A stretch of 64,000 nucleotides of DNA, taken from Cytobacillus gottheilii. Its GTDB lineage: Bacteria > Bacillota > Bacilli > Bacillales > Cytobacillaceae. The DNA is taken from contig NZ_KV440945.1 of assembly GCF_001636345.1 (NCBI RefSeq), positions 3,553,354 through 3,617,353 on the forward strand, read 5' to 3'. Below are positions 9,300-18,289 of the stretch, piece by piece. The position numbers and the translations under genes are program-made. Below the pieces are notes generated by a model. That model saw nothing but the letters and a program-made list of their open reading frames with translations. It had not been told where the DNA came from and did no database searches. Numbering within the stretch: position 1 is the first letter of the stretch; the number at the start of each line of letters is the position of its first letter.

Positions 9300-9311
9300 T
9301 TAACCGATTAA
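9300..9311 (-). promoter_or_regulatory. LacI-type operator before malR
   Basis: TTAACCGATTAA differs by one base from the site at 8189-8200 and lies immediately before the Shine-Dalgarno of the LacI-family gene, pointing to autorepression. Confidence 0.65.
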
Positions 9312-9454
9312 CTTATTACTACCAATTTAATCCTTAGTTGTGGGAATGTCAATAAAAAATTGTAAGGGTTTTCAGATTGTTTTTTGATTTTTTGGATGGT
9401 TTTTGGGTTGTGGAGTATGGGATGGTTTCGTGTGGCTCAAGTTGCTTTTATGCC

Positions 9455-9613
9455 TCTGTTTTCCTTTTTTTAGGATTATAGGGGTGTGTTTCGGACGCTT
9501 TCATCCATCTGTTTTCCTTTTTTTAGGATTATCGCGGTGTGTTTCGCCCACTTTCACCCCTCTGTTTTCCTTTTTAAGGATTTTAGGGGTGGGCTTCGAT
9601 CGATTCCTTACAC
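9455..9613. repeat. Three tandem imperfect 53-bp repeats
   Basis: The block starting TCTGTTTTCC recurs at 9455, 9508 and 9561, an exact 53-bp period, each followed by a TTTTTAGGATT stretch and a GGGGTG(T/G)G(T/C)TTCG segment. The copies differ at several sites, so they are old or diverging. One plus-strand frame (9403-9636) stays open through them only because of the repeat; it has no ribosome binding site and a low-complexity Phe/Leu product, so it is not called a gene. Confidence 0.8.
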
Positions 9614-9761
9614 TTTTAACTTTTTTAGGATTCTAAATATGTAAGGAATCCGCATTGTTAAACTAATCAATTTCCTCTTTTAGAAAAAAGAAAAGTTTAG
9701 GCAGCTGATATAAAAATATCACCACAAACTCGTATTTTTTCAAAACCAAATATATTCCACA

Positions 9762-10250
9762 TCAGTCCATATACGGTGATGTATATTTTTCAACGAATAG
9801 GCCACTGTCTTCTATTTTCAAACGGGCATTTGGACAATCATATATAGCACCAATATACATATAATAGTCGTATCCAAAATGAACAAAGAAGTCTTTTTTG
9901 CTGCTTAATTTACACCAAATCGTTTCCCGCAAGGTTAGCTTGGCCAGCTTTTTAATTTCCCGTTTTGACACCGCTTTACCTACCCACAGGTTGTACAAAA
10001 ACACAGAGGCATTTTGCTCCTTCACTCCATCCGATTTCAGCTCTAAAGCATTCAAATACATCATAGCTATGTTCATTTCTTCCATAAAAGCAAAAATTGC
10101 ATTTATATAGTTTTCTTCTGTACTTAAATATTCATCTTTATGAACATTCCTGCCTATGTCTGAATAAGACGTCCATTCATCCTGATTTTTATAAGTTCCA
10201 TCAACATCTCTATGAATAGGATTATATTTTGTTACTCTCCATGAATACAA
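9762..10250 (-). CDS. Conserved hypothetical protein
   Basis: A 162-residue soluble protein rich in Tyr and Trp, with no signal peptide or recognised motif. It starts with TTG behind a strong AAGGAGGG, which supports translation. It stands alone between the tandem repeats and a small membrane-protein gene. No function can be assigned. Confidence 0.6.
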   Translation of the reverse strand: MYSWRVTKYNPIHRDVDGTYKNQDEWTSYSDIGRNVHKDEYLSTEENYINAIFAFMEEMNIAMMYLNALELKSDGVKEQNASVFLYNLWVGKAVSKREIKKLAKLTLRETIWCKLSSKKDFFVHFGYDYYMYIGAIYDCPNARLKIEDSGLFVEKYTSPYMD

Positions 10251-10470
10251 AGGATAAATCCCTCCTTAATATGCATCCAGCCGTTCAAGTTACAGCTAAC
10301 TATTTTACTTGAAAATTTTTATTACCGTCATGTCTTCCAAAGACCAAACAATAAAGATACCACTATTAATCCACTATACTTAAAATGCCTACTATAGTTA
10401 TACGATCGACTACATAAATGCTTTTAAAATTTTGGCTCTGTTAGAGTTTAAGTGTTAATATGGTTAAAAA

Positions 10471-10498
10471 TAGAACTTCCAATGATCTGGAAGTTCTA
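10471..10498 (-). terminator. Rho-independent terminator
   Basis: AGAACTTCCA and TGGAAGTTCT form a 10-bp stem (about 10472-10497) followed on the minus strand by ATTTTTAA. It serves the small membrane-protein gene that ends at 10540. Confidence 0.75.
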
Positions 10499-10539
10499 CT
10501 CTATATCCTTTTATCCTATCGATCAGGTTTGACCCACAG

Positions 10540-10770
10540 TTATCCAAGATAATAATGAAAACACCAAACAATTAAAAACATACTCACTATTCCCCAACCA
10601 GTGGTACTTACTATCCACCAAATGATGAATTTAGCTTTTGTTGAACTTTCCTCATCTTCCATATTAGCTGTTATAAAAGCAAGCTTACCTTCAGCACCCT
10701 TTTTCATAAAGTTCGGCACAGTAAATCCGATTGTTATGAAACCGATCGTAACCCAGAGTAATAAGTTCAC
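10540..10770 (-). CDS. Small two-helix membrane protein
   Basis: A 76-residue protein with hydrophobic helices at about residues 3-18 and 49-72 joined by a charged loop (ANMEDEESSTKAK). The GTG start sits behind GGGGGTGT. It is monocistronic with its own terminator. No family recognised. Confidence 0.6.
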   Translation of the reverse strand: MNLLLWVTIGFITIGFTVPNFMKKGAEGKLAFITANMEDEESSTKAKFIIWWIVSTTGWGIVSMFLIVWCFHYYLG

Positions 10771-10915
10771 CTTTTACACCCCCATTTTTGCGATTACTGT
10801 CCATAAATCCCCTGTCATTTGAATGAAATATTTAATAAATCACAAAATTAGTTAAATTAATTGTATCATAACTTTCTGAAAACTTTAAACACTCTCTAAA
10901 TCCTTATTGCAAACT

Positions 10916-11512
10916 TCATTTCTCATTAACTACATGACAGTAATCAATTTCTAAATAATATATTGCCTTACTTAAAGCGTCATAAAAGAAAGGATCAAAC
11001 TCCAGGTCTTTAAAAACATATACCTCTATTTGTTCATCATTATTACGATATGCTTCGAATATGCGATGGTTTCCATTGATACAATAAAGTTTGTTATGAG
11101 TCAAATAACGACTCTGCACTACCATTACAGGATTTTTATGATTTGGTTTTATGCGGTTTGGGTCTTTATTTAGATTGCCTTGATCAACAGCATTAATTAT
11201 ATCCGACGGATTAAACTGTACGGGCCTTAAATCTATTTCTTTTATAAGTGAAGCAGCTCCGTCAATGTCTAAAGCATATTCAAATACACCTGTGGGATAC
11301 TCGGCATATAATGAAAATGTCTCTTGCCCAATCGGATGAATGACAGGATAAATTTCACTATTAAGAGTCTGATTTAAAATTTCTGTCCACTTTTTTGCCA
11401 GCTTAGCCCCTCGAACAGATTTTTTCTCCATCTCATTAATACGTGAAATAAAATGGTCTTTGGGGCTGAAATATTGGGATTCGATTTCATATATTTGCAC
11501 TTTGCTTTTCAT
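10916..11512 (-). CDS. ParB/sulfiredoxin-fold-like protein
   Basis: A 198-residue soluble protein. Residues around 130-160 read NPVMVVQSRYLTHNKLYCI followed by NGNHRIFEAY, which resembles the ParB/Srx nucleotide-binding core, where a GNHR-type motif follows a strand. The N-terminal half is unique. It is preceded by AGGGGG and stands alone, so a chromosome-partition role is unlikely; orphan ParB-like proteins of this size occur in phage and defence settings. The assignment rests on one motif. Confidence 0.5.
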   Translation of the reverse strand: MKSKVQIYEIESQYFSPKDHFISRINEMEKKSVRGAKLAKKWTEILNQTLNSEIYPVIHPIGQETFSLYAEYPTGVFEYALDIDGAASLIKEIDLRPVQFNPSDIINAVDQGNLNKDPNRIKPNHKNPVMVVQSRYLTHNKLYCINGNHRIFEAYRNNDEQIEVYVFKDLEFDPFFYDALSKAIYYLEIDYCHVVNEK

Positions 11513-11761
11513 TTACAGGTCCCCCTTGATTCCTTTTTGATCCATTTTCGGTCATTGTAATGATTTTTTTCACTAACCTGCTCCAATTGTCAGATTAGAA
11601 AATCCTTAATTGGCATATAATCTCTAGAATTAATTTTACCATTTCCTGCAGCAGTTCACCTTTTATAATACAAAGGTGAGCCAATTCCCATTCTAAAAGT
11701 TAAGCAGATTCTAGTATCCTGCCGACCAGTAATCAAAGGAACAACATATACAAAAATGACC

Positions 11762-11812
11762 AAAAAAAGCGGCCGCATCCCAACTGGATGTTGAGAAAAG
11801 ACCGCTTTTTTT
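11762..11812 (-). terminator. Terminator of the phosphonate-type transporter operon
   Basis: AAAAAAAGCGG and CCGCTTTTTTT form the outer stem, with a nested CATCC/GGATG hairpin in the loop. It lies 32 bases behind the permease gene and carries T-runs on both strands. Confidence 0.85.
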
Positions 11813-11843
11813 CTGTAATGACTACTATATTAAAAAAACTTTA

Positions 11844-13457
11844 TTACTTTACCGCCTTGCGTGCACCTTCAGAAAATGCGTCCGCGATGAATACAAGCAC
11901 AATATAGCATAATAGCAGTTGTGTGATGCTTGAATAATGAAAAAAGCTCATACTCATTTTAAATTGCTGGCCAAGTCCTCCTGCACCAACAAATCCGACG
12001 ACAATGGTAGTACGCATGATAACTTCCCAGCGATACAGAATATAAGAAAGGAATTTAGGCAAAACAGAGGGAAGAATTCCATAGAATAATAACTGGTATT
12101 TTCGTGCGCCGGCAACAGCCAGATTTTTTATCGGCCGTTCATCACTATCCTCAATGGTTTCCGCGCACAGCTTGCCAAGAATACCAAAGTTATGCAGTGC
12201 AAGCGCTAGTGCGCCAGGAAGAATGCCAGGTTTAAATACAAAGATAATCATCATTGCCCATATCAGTTCTGGTATAGCTCTGCTAAAGATATAAATGATC
12301 CGAATAATACCATACAGCAATTGACTATACCAATTTTTTTGAAGTATTAATGATCCATCGGCTATATTCCGGGCAGCAGGCAGGACGGTAATCATCATTA
12401 AAACCGCCGATATTCCAATTGCCATAATGCTCATCTTCAGTGTTTCCCAGGTGAGCTGAAGAGCCTCCATCCAGGCTTGTCCGCTTAAAAAAGCTGGTTC
12501 TTCCTCCTCTAATCCCGCTAATCCGCTGAAAAATTCTTTCACATACAGTAGATTCTCTGAAGAAAATAATGACAGAAACTCAGCTTTCTGAACAAAAATA
12601 ATATAAATCCATGAACCTGACAAAAGGGCAGCTGGGATAAGAAACTTAAACCATTGTTTGGCTGCAGAAGCTGCATTAGAATGGCGTATGTATCTGCTCC
12701 AGAGGTCTATTAATAGAACCATGGCGATTAAACAATATAAAAAAGTCCACACTTCATTGTACGCCAAGTCATCTAAAGAAAGCTGAATCTGATAGCCGAT
12801 TCCCCCTAGCCCAACAAAACTCATAATAGCTGAAGATCTAATAGCACATTCAAAACGATACATCACATAACTGAGAATACCTGCTCGGACCTGCGGCAAA
12901 TATCCATACAGAAGGGTTTGCCATTTGCTTGCACCAGCCAATTTTAAACTCTCGATGGGTTCTTTTGGCACATCGGCAAGCAGGTCGGCAAAAATTCTTC
13001 CCAGAATGCCTGCGTAAGGAAGTGCTAACGCGAGGATTGCAGCATATGGTGATAATCCAAAGGACGCAACAAAAAGCCATGCCCATACTAGCTCATGAAT
13101 CGCTCGCATAAAACTCAAAATTCCTCTAAAAAAGCTGGAAGACACTATCTTTCCAGCCTTTGTTTCAGCTAGTATCCCCGAAGCAAAAATACCGAGGAAA
13201 AAAGCTAAAACCAATGCCAGTGACATACCTGCCACAGCATACACCACCGTGATGACAATTGATTCCAGTGCTACAGTAAGTATTTCTCCTGATAAATCCG
13301 GCATGAAAAGAGCTGTTACTATCTCCATTAGGGTATCCATGCCGCTTCCATGTACAAGATCACTGTTCCATGTAACTGAAGAAAGCGACCATAGAAAGAT
13401 TCCAATTAGGAGGAGCGTCAAAAATAAGCGTTTATGAACATCATAAATTTTAGTCAT
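11844..13457 (-). CDS. phnE: Phosphonate-type ABC transporter permease, fused dimer
   Basis: A protein of about 537 residues made of two consecutive PhnE-type permease domains, each with its own EAA-like loop (PIESLKLAGASKWQ in the first half, PIKNLAVAGARKYQ in the second). One polypeptide therefore makes the whole channel. The frame opens at 13511, but GAGGAAG lies just before an ATG at 13457 whose codon overlaps the stop of the ATPase gene, so translation is coupled and starts there. Phosphonate, phosphite and related oxyanions are all known ligands of the family; which one is carried here is unknown. Confidence 0.88.
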   Translation of the reverse strand: MTKIYDVHKRLFLTLLLIGIFLWSLSSVTWNSDLVHGSGMDTLMEIVTALFMPDLSGEILTVALESIVITVVYAVAGMSLALVLAFFLGIFASGILAETKAGKIVSSSFFRGILSFMRAIHELVWAWLFVASFGLSPYAAILALALPYAGILGRIFADLLADVPKEPIESLKLAGASKWQTLLYGYLPQVRAGILSYVMYRFECAIRSSAIMSFVGLGGIGYQIQLSLDDLAYNEVWTFLYCLIAMVLLIDLWSRYIRHSNAASAAKQWFKFLIPAALLSGSWIYIIFVQKAEFLSLFSSENLLYVKEFFSGLAGLEEEEPAFLSGQAWMEALQLTWETLKMSIMAIGISAVLMMITVLPAARNIADGSLILQKNWYSQLLYGIIRIIYIFSRAIPELIWAMMIIFVFKPGILPGALALALHNFGILGKLCAETIEDSDERPIKNLAVAGARKYQLLFYGILPSVLPKFLSYILYRWEVIMRTTIVVGFVGAGGLGQQFKMSMSFFHYSSITQLLLCYIVLVFIADAFSEGARKAVK

Positions 13458-14205
13458 TCTGCTCTTCCTCAATTGCATATAATTCGGATAGCCTATCCTT
13501 CGTAATTTCATTGCTTTTTAAATCAAAAAATAACTTTCCGTTTTTCAAAGCGATAATTCTTGAAAAATAGGTTAGAGCGAAATCAACAGAATGGAGACTG
13601 GCTATAAGGGTTTGATTTCCCTCTGCAGCAAGCTGTGTCAGCATTTGCAAAAGATCTTCAGATCGTGCCGGGTCAAGGGAAGCGACAGGCTCATCTGCTA
13701 GAATAATGGCCGGATTTTGCAGAAGCAAGCGGGCCATTGCCACCCGCTGCTGCTCTCCTCCAGAAAGCAGCCCCGTTTTTGTATATAGTTTGTCTGCAAG
13801 CCCAACTTTTTTTAAGGCTTGTACGGCTGCCTGTTTTTCCTGAGGGAAAACAAGTGACAGCAGTGATTTAAGCAAGCCCCATTCCGAAAGCCTCCCTGCT
13901 AGTACATTATGAATGACAGGCAGTTCGTTCACTAAATCAAATTGCTGCCGAATCATACCAATGGTTTTAGCACGCCGCTTCGGATCTTTCATATTGCGTA
14001 CATTCTGACCTAAAAGAGCAATTTCTCCTTCACTTGGAACAGTCAGTGCAGCTAAACTATTAAGAAACGTCGTTTTGCCTGCTCCGCTAGGACCTATTAG
14101 GGCGATTTGTTCACCGCTTTTTATAGAAAGAGAGAGGGAGGAGAGGGCATGTTTATGCCCATATGCCACCGTCATATTTGTAACGTCAATGCTGCTGTCA
14201 TTCAT
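13450..14205 (-). CDS. phnC: Phosphonate-type ABC transporter ATP-binding protein
   Basis: A 251-residue ABC ATPase. Walker A GPSGAGKTT lies at about 38-46, the signature is LSGGEQQRVAMARLL, and Walker B is IILADEP followed by the D-loop. It powers the fused permease encoded next, with overlapping genes, and follows the binding-protein gene after 12 bases. No C-P lyase, phosphonatase or phosphite dehydrogenase gene is in the window, so breakdown of the imported compound must be encoded elsewhere. Confidence 0.88.
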   Translation of the reverse strand: MNDSSIDVTNMTVAYGHKHALSSLSLSIKSGEQIALIGPSGAGKTTFLNSLAALTVPSEGEIALLGQNVRNMKDPKRRAKTIGMIRQQFDLVNELPVIHNVLAGRLSEWGLLKSLLSLVFPQEKQAAVQALKKVGLADKLYTKTGLLSGGEQQRVAMARLLLQNPAIILADEPVASLDPARSEDLLQMLTQLAAEGNQTLIASLHSVDFALTYFSRIIALKNGKLFFDLKSNEITKDRLSELYAIEEEQND

Positions 14206-14217
14206 CTACTTCACCTG

Positions 14218-15102
14218 CTACTTAATGATGCCAAGCTGTTTGGCTACTTCTTCAATATCTTTATAGTTGTCATTTTGTGTTTCAATAAAAGAATCCGTTT
14301 GGAACAAGTCTAGATAATCTGCTTGTCCGCTGCCCATGTTTAAAATCGCTTCTTTCACTTTATCCTTTGTTCCATCTCCGAAAGTGTCATCAACCGTATT
14401 AATTGTCCAGTTGTAATCATAGTATTCTGGTGTTGTATAAAAAGCTTTCACTTTTGATAGATCGACTTTTTTATCACTTATTGCACTTTCCCATACAGCC
14501 TCACTTAGAACACCAGCGGTAAAAGCACCTGATTCTACAAGCTTATAGGTTTTATCATGTGATCCAGAATAATTAGGCACTCCATCAAAATCTTCTTCTG
14601 GAGTAATGCCTGCTTCCATTAAAAAGTGTCTTGGCATTAAATGACCAGAAGTTGAACTTTCACTCCCGAAAGTAAATGATGCTCCCTCTAAATCTTCTAA
14701 GCTTTCTATTCCAGCATCACTCTGAGCAATAAAGACAGAAGTAAACTCCTCATCCCGAGGACGCTGTGCAATTGCTTCAGCTTCTGGAACTAAATTACGT
14801 GCTTGAACACCTGTCAAACCACCAAACCATGCTAATTGAATTTCTCCGCGATCAAACGCAGTAACAAGAGCAGAGTAATCGACCGAAGGAACATATTCAA
14901 CCTCTAACCCGGTCTCCTCTGCTATGTAATCCGCAATTCCATCCATACTCCTGCTTAATTCAGCCGCATCCTGATCTGGAATTGCACCGATTTTAAATGT
15001 TTCCTGTTCTTGTGTATCACTGTTATCCGCACTATTGTCTTGTCCACAAGCTGTAATAAGCAGCAAAAGCAATATAATAAATCCAATCTTAAAAGCCTTC
15101 AT
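14218..15102 (-). CDS. phnD: Phosphonate/phosphite-binding lipoprotein
   Basis: A protein of about 294 residues of the PhnD/PtxB binding-protein family. The start at 15102 is chosen because AGGAGG lies 8 bases before it; the signal peptide that follows ends in the lipobox ITAC with Cys19. A longer frame from 15168 would hide the signal sequence. The motif WFGGLTG and the spacing of the two lobes fit the family. It is the first gene of the transporter operon. Confidence 0.87.
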   Translation of the reverse strand: MKAFKIGFIILLLLLITACGQDNSADNSDTQEQETFKIGAIPDQDAAELSRSMDGIADYIAEETGLEVEYVPSVDYSALVTAFDRGEIQLAWFGGLTGVQARNLVPEAEAIAQRPRDEEFTSVFIAQSDAGIESLEDLEGASFTFGSESSTSGHLMPRHFLMEAGITPEEDFDGVPNYSGSHDKTYKLVESGAFTAGVLSEAVWESAISDKKVDLSKVKAFYTTPEYYDYNWTINTVDDTFGDGTKDKVKEAILNMGSGQADYLDLFQTDSFIETQNDNYKDIEEVAKQLGIIK

Positions 15103-15139
15103 TAGAAAACCTCCTATTATGTACTTGAAACAACTAGTT

Positions 15140-15168
15140 ATTATACTCCTCATGTCGACTGTTGTCAT
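15140..15168 (-). promoter_or_regulatory. SigA-type promoter of the phnD operon
   Basis: On the minus strand ATGACA (15168-15163) and TATAAT (15145-15140) are separated by 17 bases, an almost consensus vegetative promoter about 40 bases before phnD. Between here and 15583 there is no convincing gene. Confidence 0.7.
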
Positions 15169-15582
15169 AAAACATTATACGATAGATTCTGTTTAAATTT
15201 ATATTCATGGAGTGATCGGAGAAGAGTTATTTAAAAAATGTGTGAACAAAATCGAAATTTAATTCAAATTAACTCTGATGGATATATAGGAGGTGTGTAT
15301 TTAATACTTCGAGACTTTTACTTAGTCTAAAAAACACAGTTTCACTGAAACAATGCTTACTGTCTAATGGAGCATTAACCGAATTCGATGGATATCTCTT
15401 TGAAATCATGGTTAATTTATTTCATTTAATGACTCTTTATAAACACGAATACAAAAACCCATTTTTAAGTGTTCAAAATGGATTCTCTTTAAATAGCTTG
15501 GTTTGATTTTTTGGTAATACACATTGATTACCATTTAATCTTAATTGTATAGATGTACCCTTTTGGACTAATTGTTTTACAT

Positions 15583-15618
15583 AAAAAAAACAGACTCTAT
15601 AAAAAGTCTGTTTTTTTT
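15583..15618 (-). terminator. Terminator of the cold-shock gene
   Basis: AAAAAAAACAGACT and AGTCTGTTTTTTTT form a 14-bp stem with T-runs on both strands, 8 bases behind the stop of the cold-shock gene. Confidence 0.9.
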
Positions 15619-15625
15619 CTTGTTA

Positions 15626-15826
15626 TTAAGCTTTTTGCACGTTTGCTGCTTGAGCTCCACGTTGACCTTGCTCAACATCAAAAGTAACTGTTTGACCTTC
15701 GTCTAAAGATTTGAACCCTTCGCCTTGAATCGCTGAGAAGTGAACGAATACATCTTCTCCACCTTCACGCTCGATGAATCCGAAACCTTTTTCTGCGTTA
15801 AACCATTTTACTTTACCTTGTTCCAT
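15626..15826 (-). CDS. Cold-shock protein (CspB/CspD family)
   Basis: A 66-residue single cold-shock domain with both nucleic-acid-binding motifs, KGFGFIE (RNP1) and VFVHF (RNP2). It is an RNA chaperone that binds single-stranded RNA. The frame is open further upstream, but AGGAGGA lies before the ATG at 15826 and the family length is 65-67, which fixes the start. It has its own promoter about 120 bases upstream, a 5' leader of about 110 bases with a small stem (TGTGTGC/GCACACA, 15842-15858) beside the ribosome binding site, and its own terminator. Confidence 0.95.
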   Translation of the reverse strand: MEQGKVKWFNAEKGFGFIEREGGEDVFVHFSAIQGEGFKSLDEGQTVTFDVEQGQRGAQAANVQKA

Positions 15827-15945
15827 TATGTTTCCTCCTGCTGTGTGCTTTGCACACAATTTGGTACTATCCTTGCACTCAGTGATCATCAAGACGAAAA
15901 GCTAATCTTACTATCCTTTACACCGAACAAAAATAACTCTTCTAA

Positions 15946-15974
15946 AGTTTAACACTTTATATACACACTTGCAA
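15946..15974 (-). promoter_or_regulatory. Promoter of the cold-shock gene
   Basis: TTGCAA (15974-15969) and TAAACT (15951-15946) on the minus strand with a 17-base spacer, giving a 5' leader of about 110 bases. Long leaders are usual for csp genes and act in temperature control. Confidence 0.6.
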
Positions 15975-16164
15975 GAAACTATATACTCAGACATTTTTGA
16001 TACACTCTAATTTCGCACTTGGGTTAGTTTCTTTTATGGGTGTTATTCAGCAACACAACCGTTAGTTAAGAAGGTTTTCGTTGGGTTTAGTTAGGATGAT
16101 TTGATACAATAAATCGCTTGCTCCGCTCCCAATCTGCTAATTGTTCTTTCTGATTCCAGACTAC

Positions 16165-16215
16165 CTTGACCCGTTAGTAAAATGAAAGAAGCTGCCATTA
16201 GGCAGCTCTTATGCT
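16165..16215 (-). repeat. Dispersed terminator-like repeat, copy 1
   Basis: A short copy: CTTGACCCGTTAGT followed by the stem AGCTGCC/GGCAGCT (16190-16207) and, on the minus strand, a T-rich tail. It lies behind the kinase-like gene that ends at 16252 and probably serves as its terminator. Confidence 0.65.
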
Positions 16216-16251
16216 ATAAATTCAATCTATAATAAATAAAAAGAAAAAAAA

Positions 16252-16764
16252 TCATTCAACTTTTTTTAAAAACTGTTTAACTTCTTTGGGTGATTTTAAA
16301 ATGATAACTCGTTGATCTTTAGATATTTGATTGAGTTTCTTTAAAATTTCTGGTCTTTTCGTTTTGGGATAATTCCATATCCATTTTAAAAAGTTTAAGT
16401 CAAATCTTTCTTTGCAACCCTCACCCATATCAGGTCTTGTTTTGTTTCGGTATTGTAATATTCTTTTGAAAGCACGGTAAACACAGATTGTTCTTTGAAT
16501 ATCGAGAAAAATGATTGTATCTGCTGCATTCAATCTAATCTCCATTGTGCCACCATAATTCCCGTCAATAATCCATTCTTCTTTTTCCACTAGCTTATTT
16601 TGGATTTTCCTTTGATCATCCTTTGGAACACTTACCCAATTTGGCTTCCAAAATAAAGCATCTAGATGATAAACATCTATTTTAAGCTCTTCACCTAATT
16701 GCCTTGCTAATGTGGACTTGCCTGCTCCCCCTGAGCCTATAAGTACAATCTTTCTCATATTCAT
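16252..16764 (-). CDS. P-loop kinase-like protein (FlaR/topology modulation family)
   Basis: A protein of about 170 residues with an N-terminal Walker A GSGGAGKST, a DALFWKPNW segment and a C-terminal basic region, matching the adenylate-kinase-like family annotated as topology modulation or FlaR proteins. The cellular substrate is not established for the family. The start is set at 16764 (MNMRK) because GGGAG precedes it; a TTG seven codons earlier would place the ribosome binding site inside the gene. Confidence 0.75.
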   Translation of the reverse strand: MNMRKIVLIGSGGAGKSTLARQLGEELKIDVYHLDALFWKPNWVSVPKDDQRKIQNKLVEKEEWIIDGNYGGTMEIRLNAADTIIFLDIQRTICVYRAFKRILQYRNKTRPDMGEGCKERFDLNFLKWIWNYPKTKRPEILKKLNQISKDQRVIILKSPKEVKQFLKKVE

Positions 16765-16989
16765 ATGCTCTCCCTTTTTTAACAATCCTGCTCCTATTGT
16801 GAAACTGAAGAAGCAGCCTAATTCGTGGGCTGGAACTAAAATGAAACGTTTATCATATCGAGATAGACTTAATACTTTTTAGATATAAGCCCTGATTACC
16901 AAATTCAATTTCACCGATAAAGGTAAAAATGGAACTAAATTTCTTTCAACAAATGACTTTATAAGTATCAATGTACATCACTCCATTAG

Positions 16990-17085
16990 CAGCCAACGGC
17001 ATAAACAGCATCATTTATCATGACAAAAAGAGAAAAAGCCGCCTGTTTTGGCAGCTGATGAAGAATTTAAGCACTAGTTCACGTA
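16990..17085 (-). repeat. Dispersed terminator-like repeat, copy 2
   Basis: GAAAAAGCCGCCTGTTTTGG then CAGCTGATG; read on the minus strand this is CAGCTGCC-AAAACA-GGCGGCTTTTTCT, a stem with a T-run. The flanking AAGCACTAGTT block matches the right part of other copies. It lies behind the VOC gene ending at 17113 and explains most of the otherwise empty 16765-17112. Confidence 0.7.
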
Positions 17086-17112
17086 ATAAAGGTGATTTAT
17101 TTAGTTATAATT

Positions 17113-17484
17113 TTACCAGTGTACTTGAAGTTTATTGCCGTTTGGGTCATAAAAGTGGAAAAAGGCATGACCGTTATCTTCTTGTATCTCGTCGACCTTA
17201 ACTTGATGATCAATTAAGTGCTGATGAAATTTAGGTAATTCAGGACTTGTAAAGCCAATGCTAAATTCTTGTTCATTATCAATTGTAAAATGTGCAAATG
17301 TTTCATCTTTGGTAGGAACTAAGATCAGTAAAAAAGCGCCTTCATTTACTTTCAATATTACACGTTCCTCGGTATTGTTTAGTACCTGAAGCCCTAGTAC
17401 ATCACTATACCATTGTGCAGACAGGTCTAAATCTTTTACAGGAATTCTAATATAATGGACTTGATCAATAAATGATTTACTCAT
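17113..17484 (-). CDS. VOC-family (glyoxalase/bleomycin resistance) protein
   Basis: A 123-residue protein with the paired beta-alpha-beta-beta-beta modules of the vicinal oxygen chelate fold: VHYIRIPVKDLDLSAQWYSD at the start and FHFYDPNGNKLQVHW at the end, the latter holding the usual metal-ligand Asp/Glu region. The final Glu typical of many members is replaced by Gln. Substrate unknown. Preceded by AAAGGAGAG. Confidence 0.8.
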   Translation of the reverse strand: MSKSFIDQVHYIRIPVKDLDLSAQWYSDVLGLQVLNNTEERVILKVNEGAFLLILVPTKDETFAHFTIDNEQEFSIGFTSPELPKFHQHLIDHQVKVDEIQEDNGHAFFHFYDPNGNKLQVHW

Positions 17485-17580
17485 ATCATTCTCTCCTTTA
17501 TTTAATCCGCTATATCAAATATTCCCTTACTATATACCTTTTTCCTTCCAATTTTTGAATTAACCTGCCCAGTTTGATTC

Positions 17581-18018
17581 CTACTTTTTTATTAATATAC
17601 CAGAATTCATCTTCATCAACTGTGTTAAAAATCCATTCATATCCTTAGGTGAGATCTGTATCGTATTATATTTTCTGTAGTTAACTTCAATTCTGTTTAT
17701 TGAAAGTGAGGGAGCTGTAAATGGATTTGTGGTTTGCCTAATGCTTTGAATTTCTTCAATTTTGATTGCCTTCTTAAATGGCCCGTACTGGATTTTAAGT
17801 ATATTGTCTTTTATTGAATATCCTGTATTGAACCAAATCCATATTAAACTTAAACCAATTGGACATAAGATCACCACTTTTATCCACTGTTTATTTAAGA
17901 ACTCAGGAGTCATCCAAACGCCAAAATCAGGAAATAATATAGGCGGAACAATAAATAAAACGGCAAATAGCCAAATAACGATTGTCATCCATAAGTCTTT
18001 TTTCGACGGAAAATACAT
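17581..18018 (-). CDS. Membrane protein with PH-like domain
   Basis: A protein of about 145 residues with two close membrane helices near the N-terminus (around residues 10-30 and 43-62) and a C-terminal beta-rich domain (IKIEEIQSIRQTTNPFTAPS) that matches the bacterial PH-domain proteins of Bacilli. AGAGGTGAT before the ATG at 18018 decides the start over the upstream ATG at 18048. Its stop lies beside a partial copy of the dispersed repeat (AACCTGCCCAGTTTG, 17562-17576). Confidence 0.65.
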   Translation of the reverse strand: MYFPSKKDLWMTIVIWLFAVLFIVPPILFPDFGVWMTPEFLNKQWIKVVILCPIGLSLIWIWFNTGYSIKDNILKIQYGPFKKAIKIEEIQSIRQTTNPFTAPSLSINRIEVNYRKYNTIQISPKDMNGFLTQLMKMNSGILIKK

Positions 18019-18124
18019 TTTATCACCTCTGAACTTTTTACGATTCAAATGTATGTTTAGTTTCAGATAGACTTAAGAACTTTATGAACAGTCTTCTCGA
18101 TTCAATTCATTCACGCACAAACCT

Positions 18125-18175
18125 AAGTATTAAGTAAAAAAGAAGCTGCACCCTTCACAGCTTCTACTTAATAGT
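18125..18175 (-). repeat. Dispersed terminator-like repeat, short variant
   Basis: AGAAGCTG/CAGCTTCT stem (about 18141-18165) with a T-run on the minus strand (CTTTTTTACTT). It serves the GNAT gene ending at 18290 and resembles the central part of the repeat family without the outer blocks. Confidence 0.6.
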
Positions 18176-18289
18176 CTGAAACTCAATAGAATTGCAATGT
18201 CTAGTCATTTTCTGATGCAATATTGTTAGCTGCACGTAAAAACAAGGACACAATGGCCAAGGCAACCTTTTAACAACTTTAAGACCGTA

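Noticed and set aside
9403-9636. 77-codon frame over the tandem repeats
   Set aside because: The frame and its Phe/Leu-rich repeats are a by-product of the 53-bp repeat; there is no ribosome binding site.
16971-17201. 76-codon plus-strand frame
   Set aside because: It runs through a dispersed repeat and the end of the VOC gene on the other strand.
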